Shown: positions 1 through 13,000 of the stretch, in pieces
Numbering within the stretch: position 1 is the first letter of the stretch
Layout: the number at the start of each line of letters is the position of its first letter
Assembly: GCA_026874595.1 (NCBI GenBank)
Contig: CM049313.1
Span: 43,244,659-43,308,658, forward strand
Source of the DNA: Sipunculus nudus
Lineage: Eukaryota > Annelida > Sipuncula > Golfingiida > Sipunculidae
Length of the DNA stretch: 64,000 nucleotides
Reading direction: 5' to 3'
Translations under genes and position numbers: made by a program
Notes under the pieces: model-generated
Databases searched by the model: none
The model's input: only the letters and a program-made list of their open reading frames with translations
What the model was told of the DNA's origin: nothing

Positions 1-3000
1 ATGTGAACTTACTAAAAGGATGTTATTCATAAATGCCCCGAGGCACTTAAGACTGAATTAATAGCCAAAGCTTTGTTTTGCAGCCCTGTATAAATGAAGC
101 CTCTGAGCATTTAATGCTGAATTTACTGCCAAAGCTTCGATTTGCAGCTTTGTATAAATAAACTTTTCTGATGACATTTATTTTAGGCATACAGGCAGGT
201 ATGTATACATAAATAAAACAGATAACTTTGACAGTGATGCTGGCCATGTTCGTTACCAACAACGAGACTGTCAGTCAGATACCTAATTCACTGTTAAGCG
301 GGGCTAATTCAAGCGCTCAGGCATGTGAGTCAGGTGCCTGTGATAGCTGGGCTGCCTGTAGGATTTTAAGTTGGTTCAATAGGATCAACATGGAATTGAT
401 GAAAGTCATGCTGAAGGATGAATAATGTTCAAACTTCCCTACTGTGATTTAAAAGCAACCAAGAGAAAAAAAAAATTTTTTTAAGAAAACACATTGGGGA
501 AGTTAAGGGAACAAACTTATCTTACCTTTTTGTTTTGGTAGACACTTTTAGGTGAATATACTTTTAATATATATAAATTTATATATAATCTCCCTTTTCA
601 TACATACACCAGGATATACTAACATACATAGTGATTGCAAGATGAGATTTATTGACACAAATGTATTCAGTGTATTCTCTCATTCTATTTAAGATTTTTA
701 TTTAGAAAATTGTCTGTTAAATTAAATGGTGTAGTAATTAATTTAACTGGGAAATAATTTGTATGTTTTATATTTACTTAAGACTTCTGATGCCTGATAG
801 GATCCACTTGGGCAATGTTAATTAACATATTTCTGAAAGGTGAAACATTGTTCAGGTAGAAAATGTCTGTCACATGGTCCATATAAGACAATGAAAATAG
901 ACCTCTGTCCCTTGATAAGTTGATTATATAGAGAAATTGTGCAAATAATATAATATTATATTGATATTATACATTTTAGTCTAGTATCCATCCAGTATAG
1001 TGTATCCAAAGGTGTGCATGCTAATCAGTTATCCACAGAATTGTTCCAGGAATCTTGGGTTTTACTGAGTGCCTACCAGTACAAACAGACAGCTTATGTA
1101 ACTGCATTTAAGGATGGATGTCGTGTGTAGAAGAACTACCAGCCGAGAATCTCAACACAAATAAGTCATTGATTTTTAAGCGAAAGCTTGTATTTGTGGA
1201 AATACCAAATAAATGGAGGCTTTTTAGCTCTTTTTTGCTTGTGTCAGTTCTAATAGGATTTGTGATTTGAATAGAGTATTTTTCAAAAAGATAAGAAAGA
1301 AAATCTTATTACTTAGAACTGAAAAAAGTTACCATGCAGAGAAACGCTTTGGTTCAATGTGCAGGCAAATCTTTAAGTAACATCTAAACAATAATATAAT
1401 TCTTTCTGTGTCAACACTAAACCACAAGAGGGACTTTGGAATATGGTAAAATAATTCTAATCCTTCCCAGGATCCATGTCTTCATGTTTTTATTGATAAA
1501 TCTTTTTAGAACATGTTGGGGAAATAACTGTTGGGCTTATTTTTACATGCAATTGCGCAACCAGTTTTTTTATATTATATAATAATGTAATATAATAGGG
1601 TATAAAGTGAAAGTATTTTCTCTGCAAGTCTTCATAATTTTGTTTCATGGTTGACAGTCCATGGCATCTTTTCGACATGCATTGTTGCATATTTATGCCT
1701 AGGAGAGTTTTTGTTCGATGAAAGTCACATCACAGAGGTTAGGACATATAATTTAATTGCATTGACATGATGTCATGACCTTTGTTTTCAAGATATTTAT
1801 ATTTTCTCAAGTGATATAAATGTCACTTAAGTGTATTTTGATTGGTCATATTTCAGATTTGTTTTCTAATACAGTTTCAGTACAAAATAAGATTTTAAAA
1901 TACTTTTTTACTCAGCCAATATATTCTTAAATCTATGGGCCAGATATGTTCATACTGGCATACTTGTATAGAAAATTATCACAAAATATCACACAGGTAC
2001 TTTGTAAGGACTAAACAAATGCTCAGCATGCAGGTCTTGTACAATAAATAAAGGTTAAACTGGTTAACTGGAAAACATTCCTAAAAAAGGAATAGAACAT
2101 TAACTAGTGTTAAATGTGTTGGGCTTGAATTTCTTTGCAGATATCCAGCAAAAACCATGTTACAATCATAAAAGAAACCTTACAGCTTAAAATTCTAACA
2201 ACTCCTGGTGAAATCTCCCTGGAAATCCAGAAGTAGGTCATGGTGACATATATTATTTGACTTCCAGGCCAAAAACACTTTGGGCACCCTGAAATTGTAA
2301 ATATCTTCAATGTCCAAGTTACTAAACAACTATTTCTTATTGTTTCATTTAATTGGAAAACATGGCACAAATACATCTTTTTACAGTTAATTGTGGATTA
2401 TTTGATACTTTTCCTGTAAATTTCACAAGGACAGCACATGTTCTGTTAACTTCAGTGAAGTTGATGCGTGTACAATATGACTTCATGGCTGACATGGTTA
2501 AAACTGTGAGGTACATACAGAGCAACATCAGGTAACATTGCACTCAGGGTACTTGTTAAGTGTTTATTTTCTTAGCTCAATTACCCACCAGATTTGCTAT
2601 ATTGTTTATTGAGATGGACAGCAAGCTCGGGTGGTTTGTACATGCTTACTCCATTAGTAAGTGTTATTGATCCAGATAAAGTTTACAAGGTCTTTCTCGA
2701 AGGCAAAATCTGGGAAGAAAATTTTTTTTTGATTCTATGTGCTTTGGAGAACCTTAAGCTATTACCTCTCTGGAAGCAGTGAATTTTGTTTAGAAAATAA
2801 ACTTAATGGAAATAATTGAAGGCTGATGTTCTTGCTGATGCGTAAACATAGTGTATTATATTTATATCCTCTCATTTGTGTTGTTGGGACAGCTGAGCAG
2901 TAAAACGCTCGGCCTTCTCCGGTGGTGACCCAGGTTTGATCCCAGGTGGTTTCCTCCACCTCTCTAACTATGATCTACATCTCAATCAGTATTTTATATA

Positions 3001-4003
3001 TATATATATTAACTGTTATTGACTCAATCTGTCAGACTTTGTCCTTGCTGAGGGAGCCAATGCGGGCTTGATTTAACAGAGACCTGTACCTGACTCAGGC
3101 ACCGACTTCACTTTCAGTCAGTCAGTCAGTCAGTCATTTGTGTTGTCAGTCAAAGATACAGTGAACCATAAAACATGGACATGTGATGTTATTTAACCCC
3201 TACCTTATCATCACATGTAAATGTTTTCCTAAACTTACCGTATCAATATTCATTTGGTACAAACAAAATTAATGTTCTCCCCTTTTCACAAATATATGAA
3301 CAATTGTTCAATGCAGTTCTTGTGTTCATTTGGCAATTCACAATGGTTTCCAGTGGACTAAACTAAAATACCTTTAAACTTGCTCAAGTACTTTAATTGG
3401 TTTTATTTCAAATGTTTCAGAATGGTGTAATTTGCAACCACCCAAAATAAGTTGTGTTCACCTGTGTGAATGTATTCAAACCATTTGATACGCATCTAAA
3501 TAGCACTTTCCCTGTATGCAAACATGACTTCTGTGTGTCTGTATTTTCTTCCACATATGTTTTCTGTATTATACAAGGTAAGATGGCCAGGTAACATGAT
3601 AAGCACCATGTAGTCTTCAAACAACAAAAAATAGGCTTTTCTTTAATTTCTCAATTATCTTGGCTCTCAATCTTGAAATAAGCCTATTAGTCCAGGCTCA
3701 TGCTTATTAGAAAAAATGTTCATGTAAATTATCAGCCTGGGACCAGGCATGATTCATCAGAGAAATGTCAATATTTGTAAAAGTGAAAATCTCTGGCAGC
3801 AAAACAATTTGCAAGCACATTTCCCTAATGGGTGTAATATTTAACCTTTTCAGTCTTTTTCATGGATAAGTAAAAACCAGTATGGCTGTGCAGTATTCAT
3901 ACATGAGTACCACATCTGGGCTGGTATTATAAATTTATCTGTATATTGTTTTGTGGATTTTAAGCCTATATTCACTTTTAACTCCTATTTTATATTCTTG
4001 TAG
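1..4003. other. Sequence upstream of E1: no exon recognised
   Basis: I searched both strands by eye for the signal peptide and the IRMPGVTP-like start of PHM and did not find them. It is probably intron. It holds a SINE head near 2881, a (CAGT)n run near 3115-3136 and AT-rich sequence; otherwise nothing. Confidence 0.5.
2881..2965 (+). repeat. tRNA-headed SINE fragment
   Basis: A box A-like part (agctgagcag) is followed by the box B-like GGTTTGATCCC, then 'ggtttcctccacc'. The head and the TTTCCTCCACC body match the second copy at 12001. Degenerate and truncated; not a functional tRNA. Confidence 0.55.
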
Positions 4004-4058
4004 GAAGACAAGTACTTATGTACAAGCATGGCAGTGCCCAAGGATGAGAACTATATAG
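4004..4058 (+). CDS. PAM: PAM exon E1 (first in window), start of PHM
   Basis: Encodes [18 protein letters not shown], matching the family pattern DTYxCMSMxLPxDE near the start of PHM. It contains the cysteine that is paired in the family. Acceptor ttcttgtag, donor gtaagt; enters in phase 0, leaves in phase 1. Lies 12.8 kb from E2. The preceding exon was not found. Confidence 0.88.
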
Positions 4059-7000
4059 GTAAGTCTGGAATCGTAAATCTTATCAATAATATTGTTGTCC
4101 ACTTGACACAGTATTTTTTTTTTACACCACATATTTTTATACGCCTTTCATATGATGGGAGTATTATATGGTATACCCTCCATTCTTCCGTCTGTCTGTC
4201 TGTCTGTTAACTTTTAGTGTTACCTTGATAACTTACTGGGACTTAGATGGATTTTCAGGAAACTCAGCATAACTACTTACCAAAAAATAATCTTGCCCTT
4301 ATTTCATTATAGGCAACATCCATGCATATTTAAATAGGTCATGGGTCACTAGGCTACTTTGTGCTGTTACCATGATAACTTATGAAGAATATGAAGAATT
4401 TTTTTAAAACTCATAAAAATTTTCAATAAATAAAATATCTCTCCTAAGTTCGATTTCCAGCGAAATCCATGTTTAATTTATGAGGTCAGAGGTCATCGCA
4501 CTTTGGAGGAACCTTGGTGACTTACCGAAAACCCTATGGATTTTCATGAAACTTATTATACATATTCACCAATAGAGTTTCTCGTCTGAATAACCTTCTC
4601 ATCAAAATTCACACATATTTAATGAGGTCAGAGGTCACCGGATACACGATGGGCGCATCAAATGCATGTTTGCGATGCCCTTGTTAAAGCATGTATTGGG
4701 CATGGTTTCTTGGTTTGGCCTCTGTAGGGCAGCAGGAAATGTTGGACCAGTCACACTTCAGTGAATACCAAAGATATGTTTGTGTTTGTGGCTGGTTGTA
4801 ACTGTATTTATAAGGCCAAAATAAAAAAAAGGTATGGTTCTCAGGCACTTTTTTTCAGAAATCAATGCGGGCGGGCGCTTTTTTTATTTTAAAATTTTTG
4901 GTATGTTTCGATAAAAATGTCAAATGATAAGGGAAAATCATGAAAATTACAGTTTTATTTTGCTAAATAAGTAAAAGCACTACAAAACAAAGGAAATTGT
5001 ATGGTTTTATCTTCTTGAAAGAAATTTCGGAGCGTCAGCAGCTCAAAATTGGAAAATTTTTATTGAAAATCAAAATAAAAAGTTTTAAAGCGGGGGTTTA
5101 AAATTGATGCGGGCGGTGCCTGAGAACCATACCTTTAATTTTTTTTGGCCTAATATGTATTTGTAAATTAATGGTACATTTAACTCACAAGGTTCAGCAA
5201 GTAGCAGCAGCTTTACACTGATTAAGATAAAATCCTGCATCTTGAAACACATTTTTTGTCTTATTGTGCATTGTGCTCAATTATATAATCATTATACTTG
5301 AATGAATGGCAACAGCTGTAGGTACAAGTTTGAAGACAAACGTTACATGTTGTAATCATCCCCAGTGGGGTCCTTGCAGCATTCAGCTGCATTAGTCCGC
5401 AGACTGATTGCGTCAGTTTAATGGCCCTCACTACTCACTGGTGTCCCAAGTAGAGGTGGAACCAGTCTAGGAGGACCTTGAACAGGAGCAAAGTGGGCTT
5501 GCTGTTGATATATTGTTATCATGCTCGACAAAACACGCTGCCTTCAAGGCCCCTTCTGGGATCTTGCTGGAAAATTATCAGTCCAGCTTGGGTGTCCTAA
5601 TACCATTAGCAAGAGATTGAAAACAGCTGTGAACACAACATGAGAGGTCAATTGCACCATCAAGACTTGCATGACTAAAAAATATATACATGCCACATGT
5701 AACAAGAAAGTCTTGAGAAAAATGAGTGCAGGGGAAATCTCTGGACTGTCACCTGATGTGTCAGCCTTCCTTCATCCTTTTTCTTATGCATATTCCGTGG
5801 CTTGGGTTGGACTTCAGATACCCAGTGTGTTTGGCATGTAACAATGGTTTATTCCCCGGTTGGTTTCTGCTCTGATCAGTCTACACCAATAGCAGGGTAA
5901 TTTTATTTGCATATTTGAAATTGCCAAGTGATCACTGGAATCTCCTCCAGTGCCCCCAACTAAGCGATAATGGGGAATCGGTTATTTAGTTACATATTAA
6001 GTTTTGAATAAGGTTAAAAATAAATATAAGGTGCAAATCTGTAACCTAAGACCATTATTGTGCCTAAATTTAAGCTTTTGAAAATCAGCCACTTTGGAGA
6101 TAATGCACAACAGAAAATAGCAAGAAGAAAGAAAAATTGAAAATGATGACTTTGCACTTTGGGGGTGGGGGGGGGGGGGGGGGGGGGGGGGGTTGGGAGG
6201 TCCACCCACAAAAATCTTTTACCCAGTTATGAACATAGAAAAAAAGTCTTCAACCCCTTTAAGCTTGCTCTACCTATGGGGGAGGCTTAAATAAAGAATC
6301 GGAAGAAAAAATAAAAGAAAGAAGTAAGATAACGTCAAACAGGTGGTCAAGAGAGTATGGCTGTGGTGGTCAGGAGAGTACGGCTGTGGTGGTCAATCGA
6401 GTATGGCTGAGGTGGTCAGGAGAGTATGGCTGAGGTGGTCAGGAGAGTACGGCTGAGGTGGTCAGGAGAGTACTGCTGAGGTGGTCAGGAGAGTACGGCT
6501 GAGGTGGTCAGGAGAGTATGGCTGAGGTGGTCAGGAGAGTACGGCTGAGGTGGTCAGGAGAGTACTGCTGAGGTGGTCAGGAGAGTACGGCTGAGGTGGT
6601 CAGGAGAGTACGGCTGAGGTGGTCAGGAGAGTACTGCTGAGGTGGTCAGGAGAGTACGGCTGAGGTGGTCAGGAGAGTACGGCTGAGGTGGTCAGGAGAG
6701 TACGGCTGAGGTGGTCAGGAGAGTACGGCTGAGGTGGTCAGGAGAGTATGGCTGAGGTGGTCAGGAGAGTACGGCTGAGGTGGTCAGGAGAGTACGGCTG
6801 AGGTGGTCAGGAGAGTACGGCTGAGGTGGTCAGGAGAGTACGGCTGAGGTGGTCAGGAGAGTATGGCTGAGGTGGTCAGGAGAGTACGGCTGAGGTGGTC
6901 AGGAGAGTACGGCTGAGGTGGTCAGGAGAGTACGGCTGAGGTGGTCAGGAGAGTAGGGCTGAGATGGTCAGGAGAGTATGGCTGAGGTGGTCAGGAGAGT

Positions 7001-10000
7001 ACGGCTAAGGTGGTCAGGAGAGTACGGCTGAGGTGGTCAGGAGAGTACGGCTGAGGTGGTCAGGAGAGTATGGCTGAGGTGGTCAGGAGAGAATGGCTGC
7101 GGTGGTCAGGAGAGTACATGGAGTGGAAAGACCACAAGGATTGGGGCAAAAGGTTGACCCACAGAGACCTTTCATGAGATTGTCAAAGTTGACTTAGGCC
7201 CCTTAGACCTGACCTTTAGAAAAGAAGCCAGCTACCAAGTATCTAGAAAACAAGCCAGATACACTGCAAGGTCTAACCCACAAATGCCTGGAAAACCAAC
7301 CAGGAATCAATGATGATGAAGAGGAAGAGGATATGTCATTACCTGATATACTGATGATTTCTGTCTTGAAAAGAATTTAAGTAAAATATAAGTTTTAACA
7401 AAATCAGAATAAGAAGCCCTGTGAAAGAATGGAATGAATGGAAAGTGTCAGTAACAGTCTGGCTGCTCAGTCTGAGTGCAAGTACGAGTCCACTTTGAGT
7501 CCTCCAGGTTTAAGTCCCAAGTCCACCAAGTCTTTTTACTTGGAATATAAAACTGAGTCCATTGCAAGTTCAATATCAGAGCTGTAAAAATCAATTAAAA
7601 AATGCAAATTTGAGGTCATTTTTAAAGAGCACTTTATAATGCAATTTTTAGCTTACCATGTATATTTTTATGTTAATCTGTACTCTTTTCAATGTTTTAT
7701 TATAATTATTTAAATTATTCATTAAGCATTATCATAATAATATTTTATATTTATGTTTATATCTCTAGCAGTGTTAAAACTGGAGAAATGGTTTTCCTTG
7801 GGTTTTTTTTTTGTAGTACTCTGTCAGTGGGGCCAGTTACTTCAGATAAAAATTTATATTTATTTGAGTACTTAATGTGTTGCAAAATGCATTTTAAACA
7901 CTACTTCAAAGGTAATTTTCAATTTACTCAAGACATGCAGACCTGATATTACACATGGTCATTTCCATCTTTCAGCGTCTGTCCACTGGGTTTCTGCCCT
8001 GGTAATTAGTCTCCATTAACTTCTCGTTTACATGTCAGGTTGAGCAGCGAGACTGACAAGTCTGACAGACATAAGAAGGAACGTGTAACAAGCTGCAGCT
8101 CTCAATATACGGCTGTGGTGCATTATCCTCATGAGCTTTATCTCCAGACAGTGTCAAACCAGAAAGAAAATTTCCCAATGGAATCAGGTTTTTTACATTT
8201 GTAATTCATGGATCCTGCCACAATCCACTTTTTGCCCGTGAAAGAGCTCCTCGGTGAAATCATTTTGTAATCAGTCTTCGGGTTAGGTCTCCATCTTTCG
8301 ATTTCGTTAACAATACAAAGTGCATTAAGGTAACTATGTGGTCCGTCTTATCCCATCAGCAAGCTCCACCACACCAAGCTTGTCCTGTACAGAATGAGAT
8401 ATAATAAGTCATGCTGGTGCTTCCGTTTGCCACTCATTTCAATACTACCTGAAAGGTTCTCTAGTGCATCATGAATATTCATAGGTAAGAAACTAATGAT
8501 GAATATGCATAAGTTGGATCTTCTCCTTTTTCAGCAAATGTTTATAAATGATTAACCTTAGTGATGAATATTAATACCACCAATAGGTGAAGGGATATTC
8601 TGTTGAATTCATGGCAGGTTAACATACTGGAAATGTGGACATGATGAAGCATATTTATATTCTGTTCCTGATGTGGGTGGCCATTGAAATTTGGTGATTA
8701 TTATCTCAATCATAAATATGATGACACAGTATGACACTTAAGTTGATGACAAGCTAAAAATCTAATATAAGATGAAAAACATCATAAAAACAGTATTTAT
8801 ATTAAAATACAACCATGTCACGTGACATGGTGTCAAACATACACGTGTTACCAGCCTTATATAATAGATACACATTTTATTCATGCTACTGAACATCTAA
8901 ACAGCAGCTTATTTATTTCATTCTTTGAGCATTGACCTTTATTAGTGGAGCTGAGATGGATTCTCCTTTCCCCGTGCATGAATGAGCCTCAAATTTAGAA
9001 GGGTTCATAATTATAAATCATTCTCATTGTATCTTCATCCCGATTCATTGAATAATGTAACAGTGCCCTATCAAGTAAAAAAGAGATGCCATTAGTTAAA
9101 AAACCAGACGTTTCTTCAGAACCTTTGAGGTTCACTCTGATTTGTTATTTAAGGGATGTGACTTTAGGACTATTCCTTTCATATTTTTTTTTTCAAAAAG
9201 GTGAATTCTAGGGGGCTTAATGATTAAATGTTAATCTGGTAATGGTTATTTATATCCACATTCTATCAAGTCTACACAAACTACAGGCTCCAGATATGTG
9301 CAGTATTAAAATAAACATTGAAAGTCATGCATTATTCAATATTTTTTGTCATTATACAAGAGGCCCTGGAAAATGAAAGTACAACAGTAAAGGCATGAAA
9401 ATCTCAAAGAAATTTCTGCATGTAGTCATGTCACCAGGGCAGCATTTCAAACATGTTGGCAGGTCTCAAGTTTATGGGTATCCCTTGATAGGTGTAAAGT
9501 GTTTTCTTCCTCAAAAGTTGTGAGTTCTGGGATGGACTGCACTCCTGTGAACAGCACTTTGAGGCTATCTGTAACCCATTGTAGAAGTGGCAGGATACTG
9601 TTTGTAGTGGTGGGAGTCGGTTCCTTTTTCATAATCGATCATCCGTTTGAGCGAACCAATCGATGATCAATTAATAATCGGTTCAGGCAGATATAAAAAA
9701 ACATGCAGTTTTCTGTGAAACTGTACTTTCTTAACCAAGCCCACATATCTTAGTAATTCTACCTTAAGAAAAAAAGATTTTGCCTTTTTTATATTTTCCT
9801 ATTATTAGTGAAATATCCTTTTAAAAGTTTCATTTTAATTATTTTTAATAATCAGTAATTAAACCACAATCCAGGACATCTACTTGCTGCATAGACCTGG
9901 AGAATTTATGGAGCATTTTACGCCATACCGGCCATATTGTGCAATGTACGCTTGTTACAAAACTCCCCGCTAAATCTTCAGCTCCCTGCCAGTTCACAGA

Positions 10001-13000
10001 GGTTTATTACGTCCTCTGTTCTTGCATCTACCGTGGTAAACTCAGTTACATACGGAAGTTATTTGGGAACAAAGACTTGTTATCATGATTATGATGTAAT
10101 CGATAGTTGCCTTTGGTAATCAAGCGCTTGAAAGTGGCAGCAAACCGACTGACTTTCGGTAAAACTCGATGATCGGCCCACCACTAACTGTTTGCTACTG
10201 GACTGTCTTGCTGATCTGTTTCATTTGGCTGGTCACCCCTGGATTTAATGCCTATGTGTTTCCAAAAATTGCCGATGTGGCGCTGCTGATGGAATCCCAG
10301 GCATGCTTCATCCAGCGAACTGCGTCACTAGGGACAAATAACAGGCCTTGAACCCCCATGTTACCTTTAATTGCTCCAAACTACTCATGTGGTTTACCTC
10401 ATTTAATGACACTGAACAAAACCATTCTTTGTGTGAAATCAACACTGTTCACTAGGCTTATGACAGCTGTCCCCAAACAACTCGAGGGTATTAAGTCATT
10501 AATTAATTAGTGACATCTGGTACTTGATCCATAAGCAGTGAGGTGTAACATGTAAACATAGACGCGGCAGGTCCGCGTCGCCGTAGGGATAACACACCGG
10601 CTTGATGAAATTTTCCCAACTTTTTGTAAGTAGGAATCAGGAAGTTGTCATATGATCAAGGGAATGTGGTACATGTGGGGTAAAAAAAAAACACCTGGCA
10701 GACGGTGGATAGTATGGCTGGCGAATGAACGAGGTAAATAAATAGTAAAAAAATGTGGACTTTGTCATTTGTTGGTGGTAGGCGAGGTTTGCAGATGAAC
10801 TAGGGGCAAATGAAAGAGGTTAGACTGTACTTAATAATAAATAAACTCTAGCTCTCATGGTCATTGGTGAAATAGGATTCAATAGTGAATTCAGCAAGAT
10901 AACAAAGATAATATACAATCACTTGGGAGAGTTGAGGAGAAGGTTATTCAGGAATAAGGAAAGATAAATTTATCAAGACAACAGCCCTTAAACTCAGTGT
11001 AATATTTGAAGTTTTAAATCTCTCATTTTAGACAGGCAATATCTCCAAAGTAAATCATCATCTAGCAGAGTAATATGGTGTTGAGTAAAACCTTCCTCTG
11101 GGCTGTTTAAGTGGTTTCTTTCATTGCTATTTTAAGGCATCAGTTAGTGTTTTGTTTCTGCACTAGGCCTTTTTGACATCTGAATATGGGTATCTCAAGC
11201 ACCGCATATTCTATACAAAGACACTTGGTTCTATTTATATCTCACTGATACTTGCTTGGATCCATTTAGAATTCAAAGTGTTGATGGTTTCAAAGCTAGT
11301 TGATGCAGTCTGTGTCTGCAATGGCTCAGAATTTATAATAACTTCTCGTTTTTTTGTTTTTGTCGCCGAAATAATGTTCATTCTATGAAAGAGCACAACA
11401 GTTACAAAAAATCTATATGGTTATTGGCTTCCCTTTATGAGATCTTTGATTTTCCTTCTTCAAAGCTAGAGCAGGTAGGGCACAGAGGAACTGTAACAGT
11501 ATTAGCATCTTAACTGGTTTTTTTTCTCAGTTATCATGTCCTCGTATATTCTCCTCCTCTTTTATATGCCTGTCTATGACAGGACGTATTATGGTATAAC
11601 TATGGTTGGTCTATACATCTGTCCGTCCATCTATTAACTTTTATTGTCATGGCAATAACTTAAAGGGCTTTGATGGATTTTCACGAAACTCACCATAACA
11701 TTTTACCAAATGATTATCTCACCTGAGTAAAATTATTGGTAAAATCTACACATATTTAATAAGATCAGGGGCAGAAGACTAATATATAACTTTGAAAAAA
11801 GGTCCTCTGGTAAATCCAAAATTGGGGGAGGGTGTCTTTGAGTCATAAAGTTGGATTGAAACCTTCAAAAAAAAAGAATGTTGGAGCTCAGGGAGGAATG
11901 GAGACCTGGACAAGAATCCTCCCCATCCCCCCTTATTGTTATTGCTGATACAGTGAGGATCAGAGCACTCTTAAAATTTTTATATTGAGTACATTATATT
12001 GGACAGTCAAGGGGTAAAACAATTGGCCCTATCTGCTGGTGACCCAGGTTCAATTAATGATGTGACTATGAGAGTGGGTTGAAGTTGTCCATCCAAGGGG
12101 GGTGGTTTTTTTAAGGGTTCTCTGGTTTCCTCCACCCTTACAGACTACCAAGCACCATCATCTGAGGCATGGAGAGTGCCTTTATTAGTGATAATAACTT
12201 TTATTACAATCCATGTAAAATAAATACATTTATTATAAAATTTATATTCTTAATAGTCATAGATAATATGTATTAATTAACTGATGCTGGTGAAAGTAAT
12301 GATACAAAGTCTCCATGACTTAACAGACTGCAGAAAAAAACTCTTTCCTGTAACCATGCCATTTATAGTCACAGCAAATTGATACTAGATTGCATACAGT
12401 TTTATGGATCCTGTGTGTCCAACCAGAGGATTGAAAGCCTTTGATTTAATACTACATGACTGGAAAAATGGCTGAATCAGCCCTTTTTTACAATCATCAT
12501 GTCACAGACATTTAAACGTGATGCTTTGCAGTGTATGTGAAAAGGAAGGTGGATTATTGTTTGTCTCTGAACAATAAAAATTAACTTCTTGAGATGACTA
12601 CTAGAGAAGGAAACCTTATTAATTCTTTTCTTTTACCTGCTTAAGTAAGTGCTAGCAACAGCAGCTTTATTGCAGCTGGGCAAGTATCATTTTCTGTTGT
12701 AGCCTGTTGGGAAGTATGGAAGAGTTCTTTTTTGCCTATCAAGCTAATATACATGTTTTCACAACCAATTTAGGTCCCACATTTAGCTTTTGCTGACTAA
12801 TTAATTTTGCACCCACTGACAACAGGATAGCAAACTTAATTGCAGAAAAACTGATGCATTGCAGAGACAAGATACCCAGTAAAAAGGTACTGTCACAAAC
12901 CAGCAAGACTGGAAAGTCTTTTTCCGTATTGATCAACCACGCTAGTAGAGTACGATTACCTAGAAGAAGACATTGTGTTTAATGATGTAGAGTTGTTTTA

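Noticed and set aside
2881-2945. tRNA gene
   Set aside because: Box A and box B resemblance is present, but no cloverleaf with paired acceptor stem; it is a SINE head shared with 12001.
6342-7118. CRISPR-like array of short direct repeats
   Set aside because: The 23-bp units abut without unique spacers, and the context is a eukaryotic intron; it is a minisatellite.
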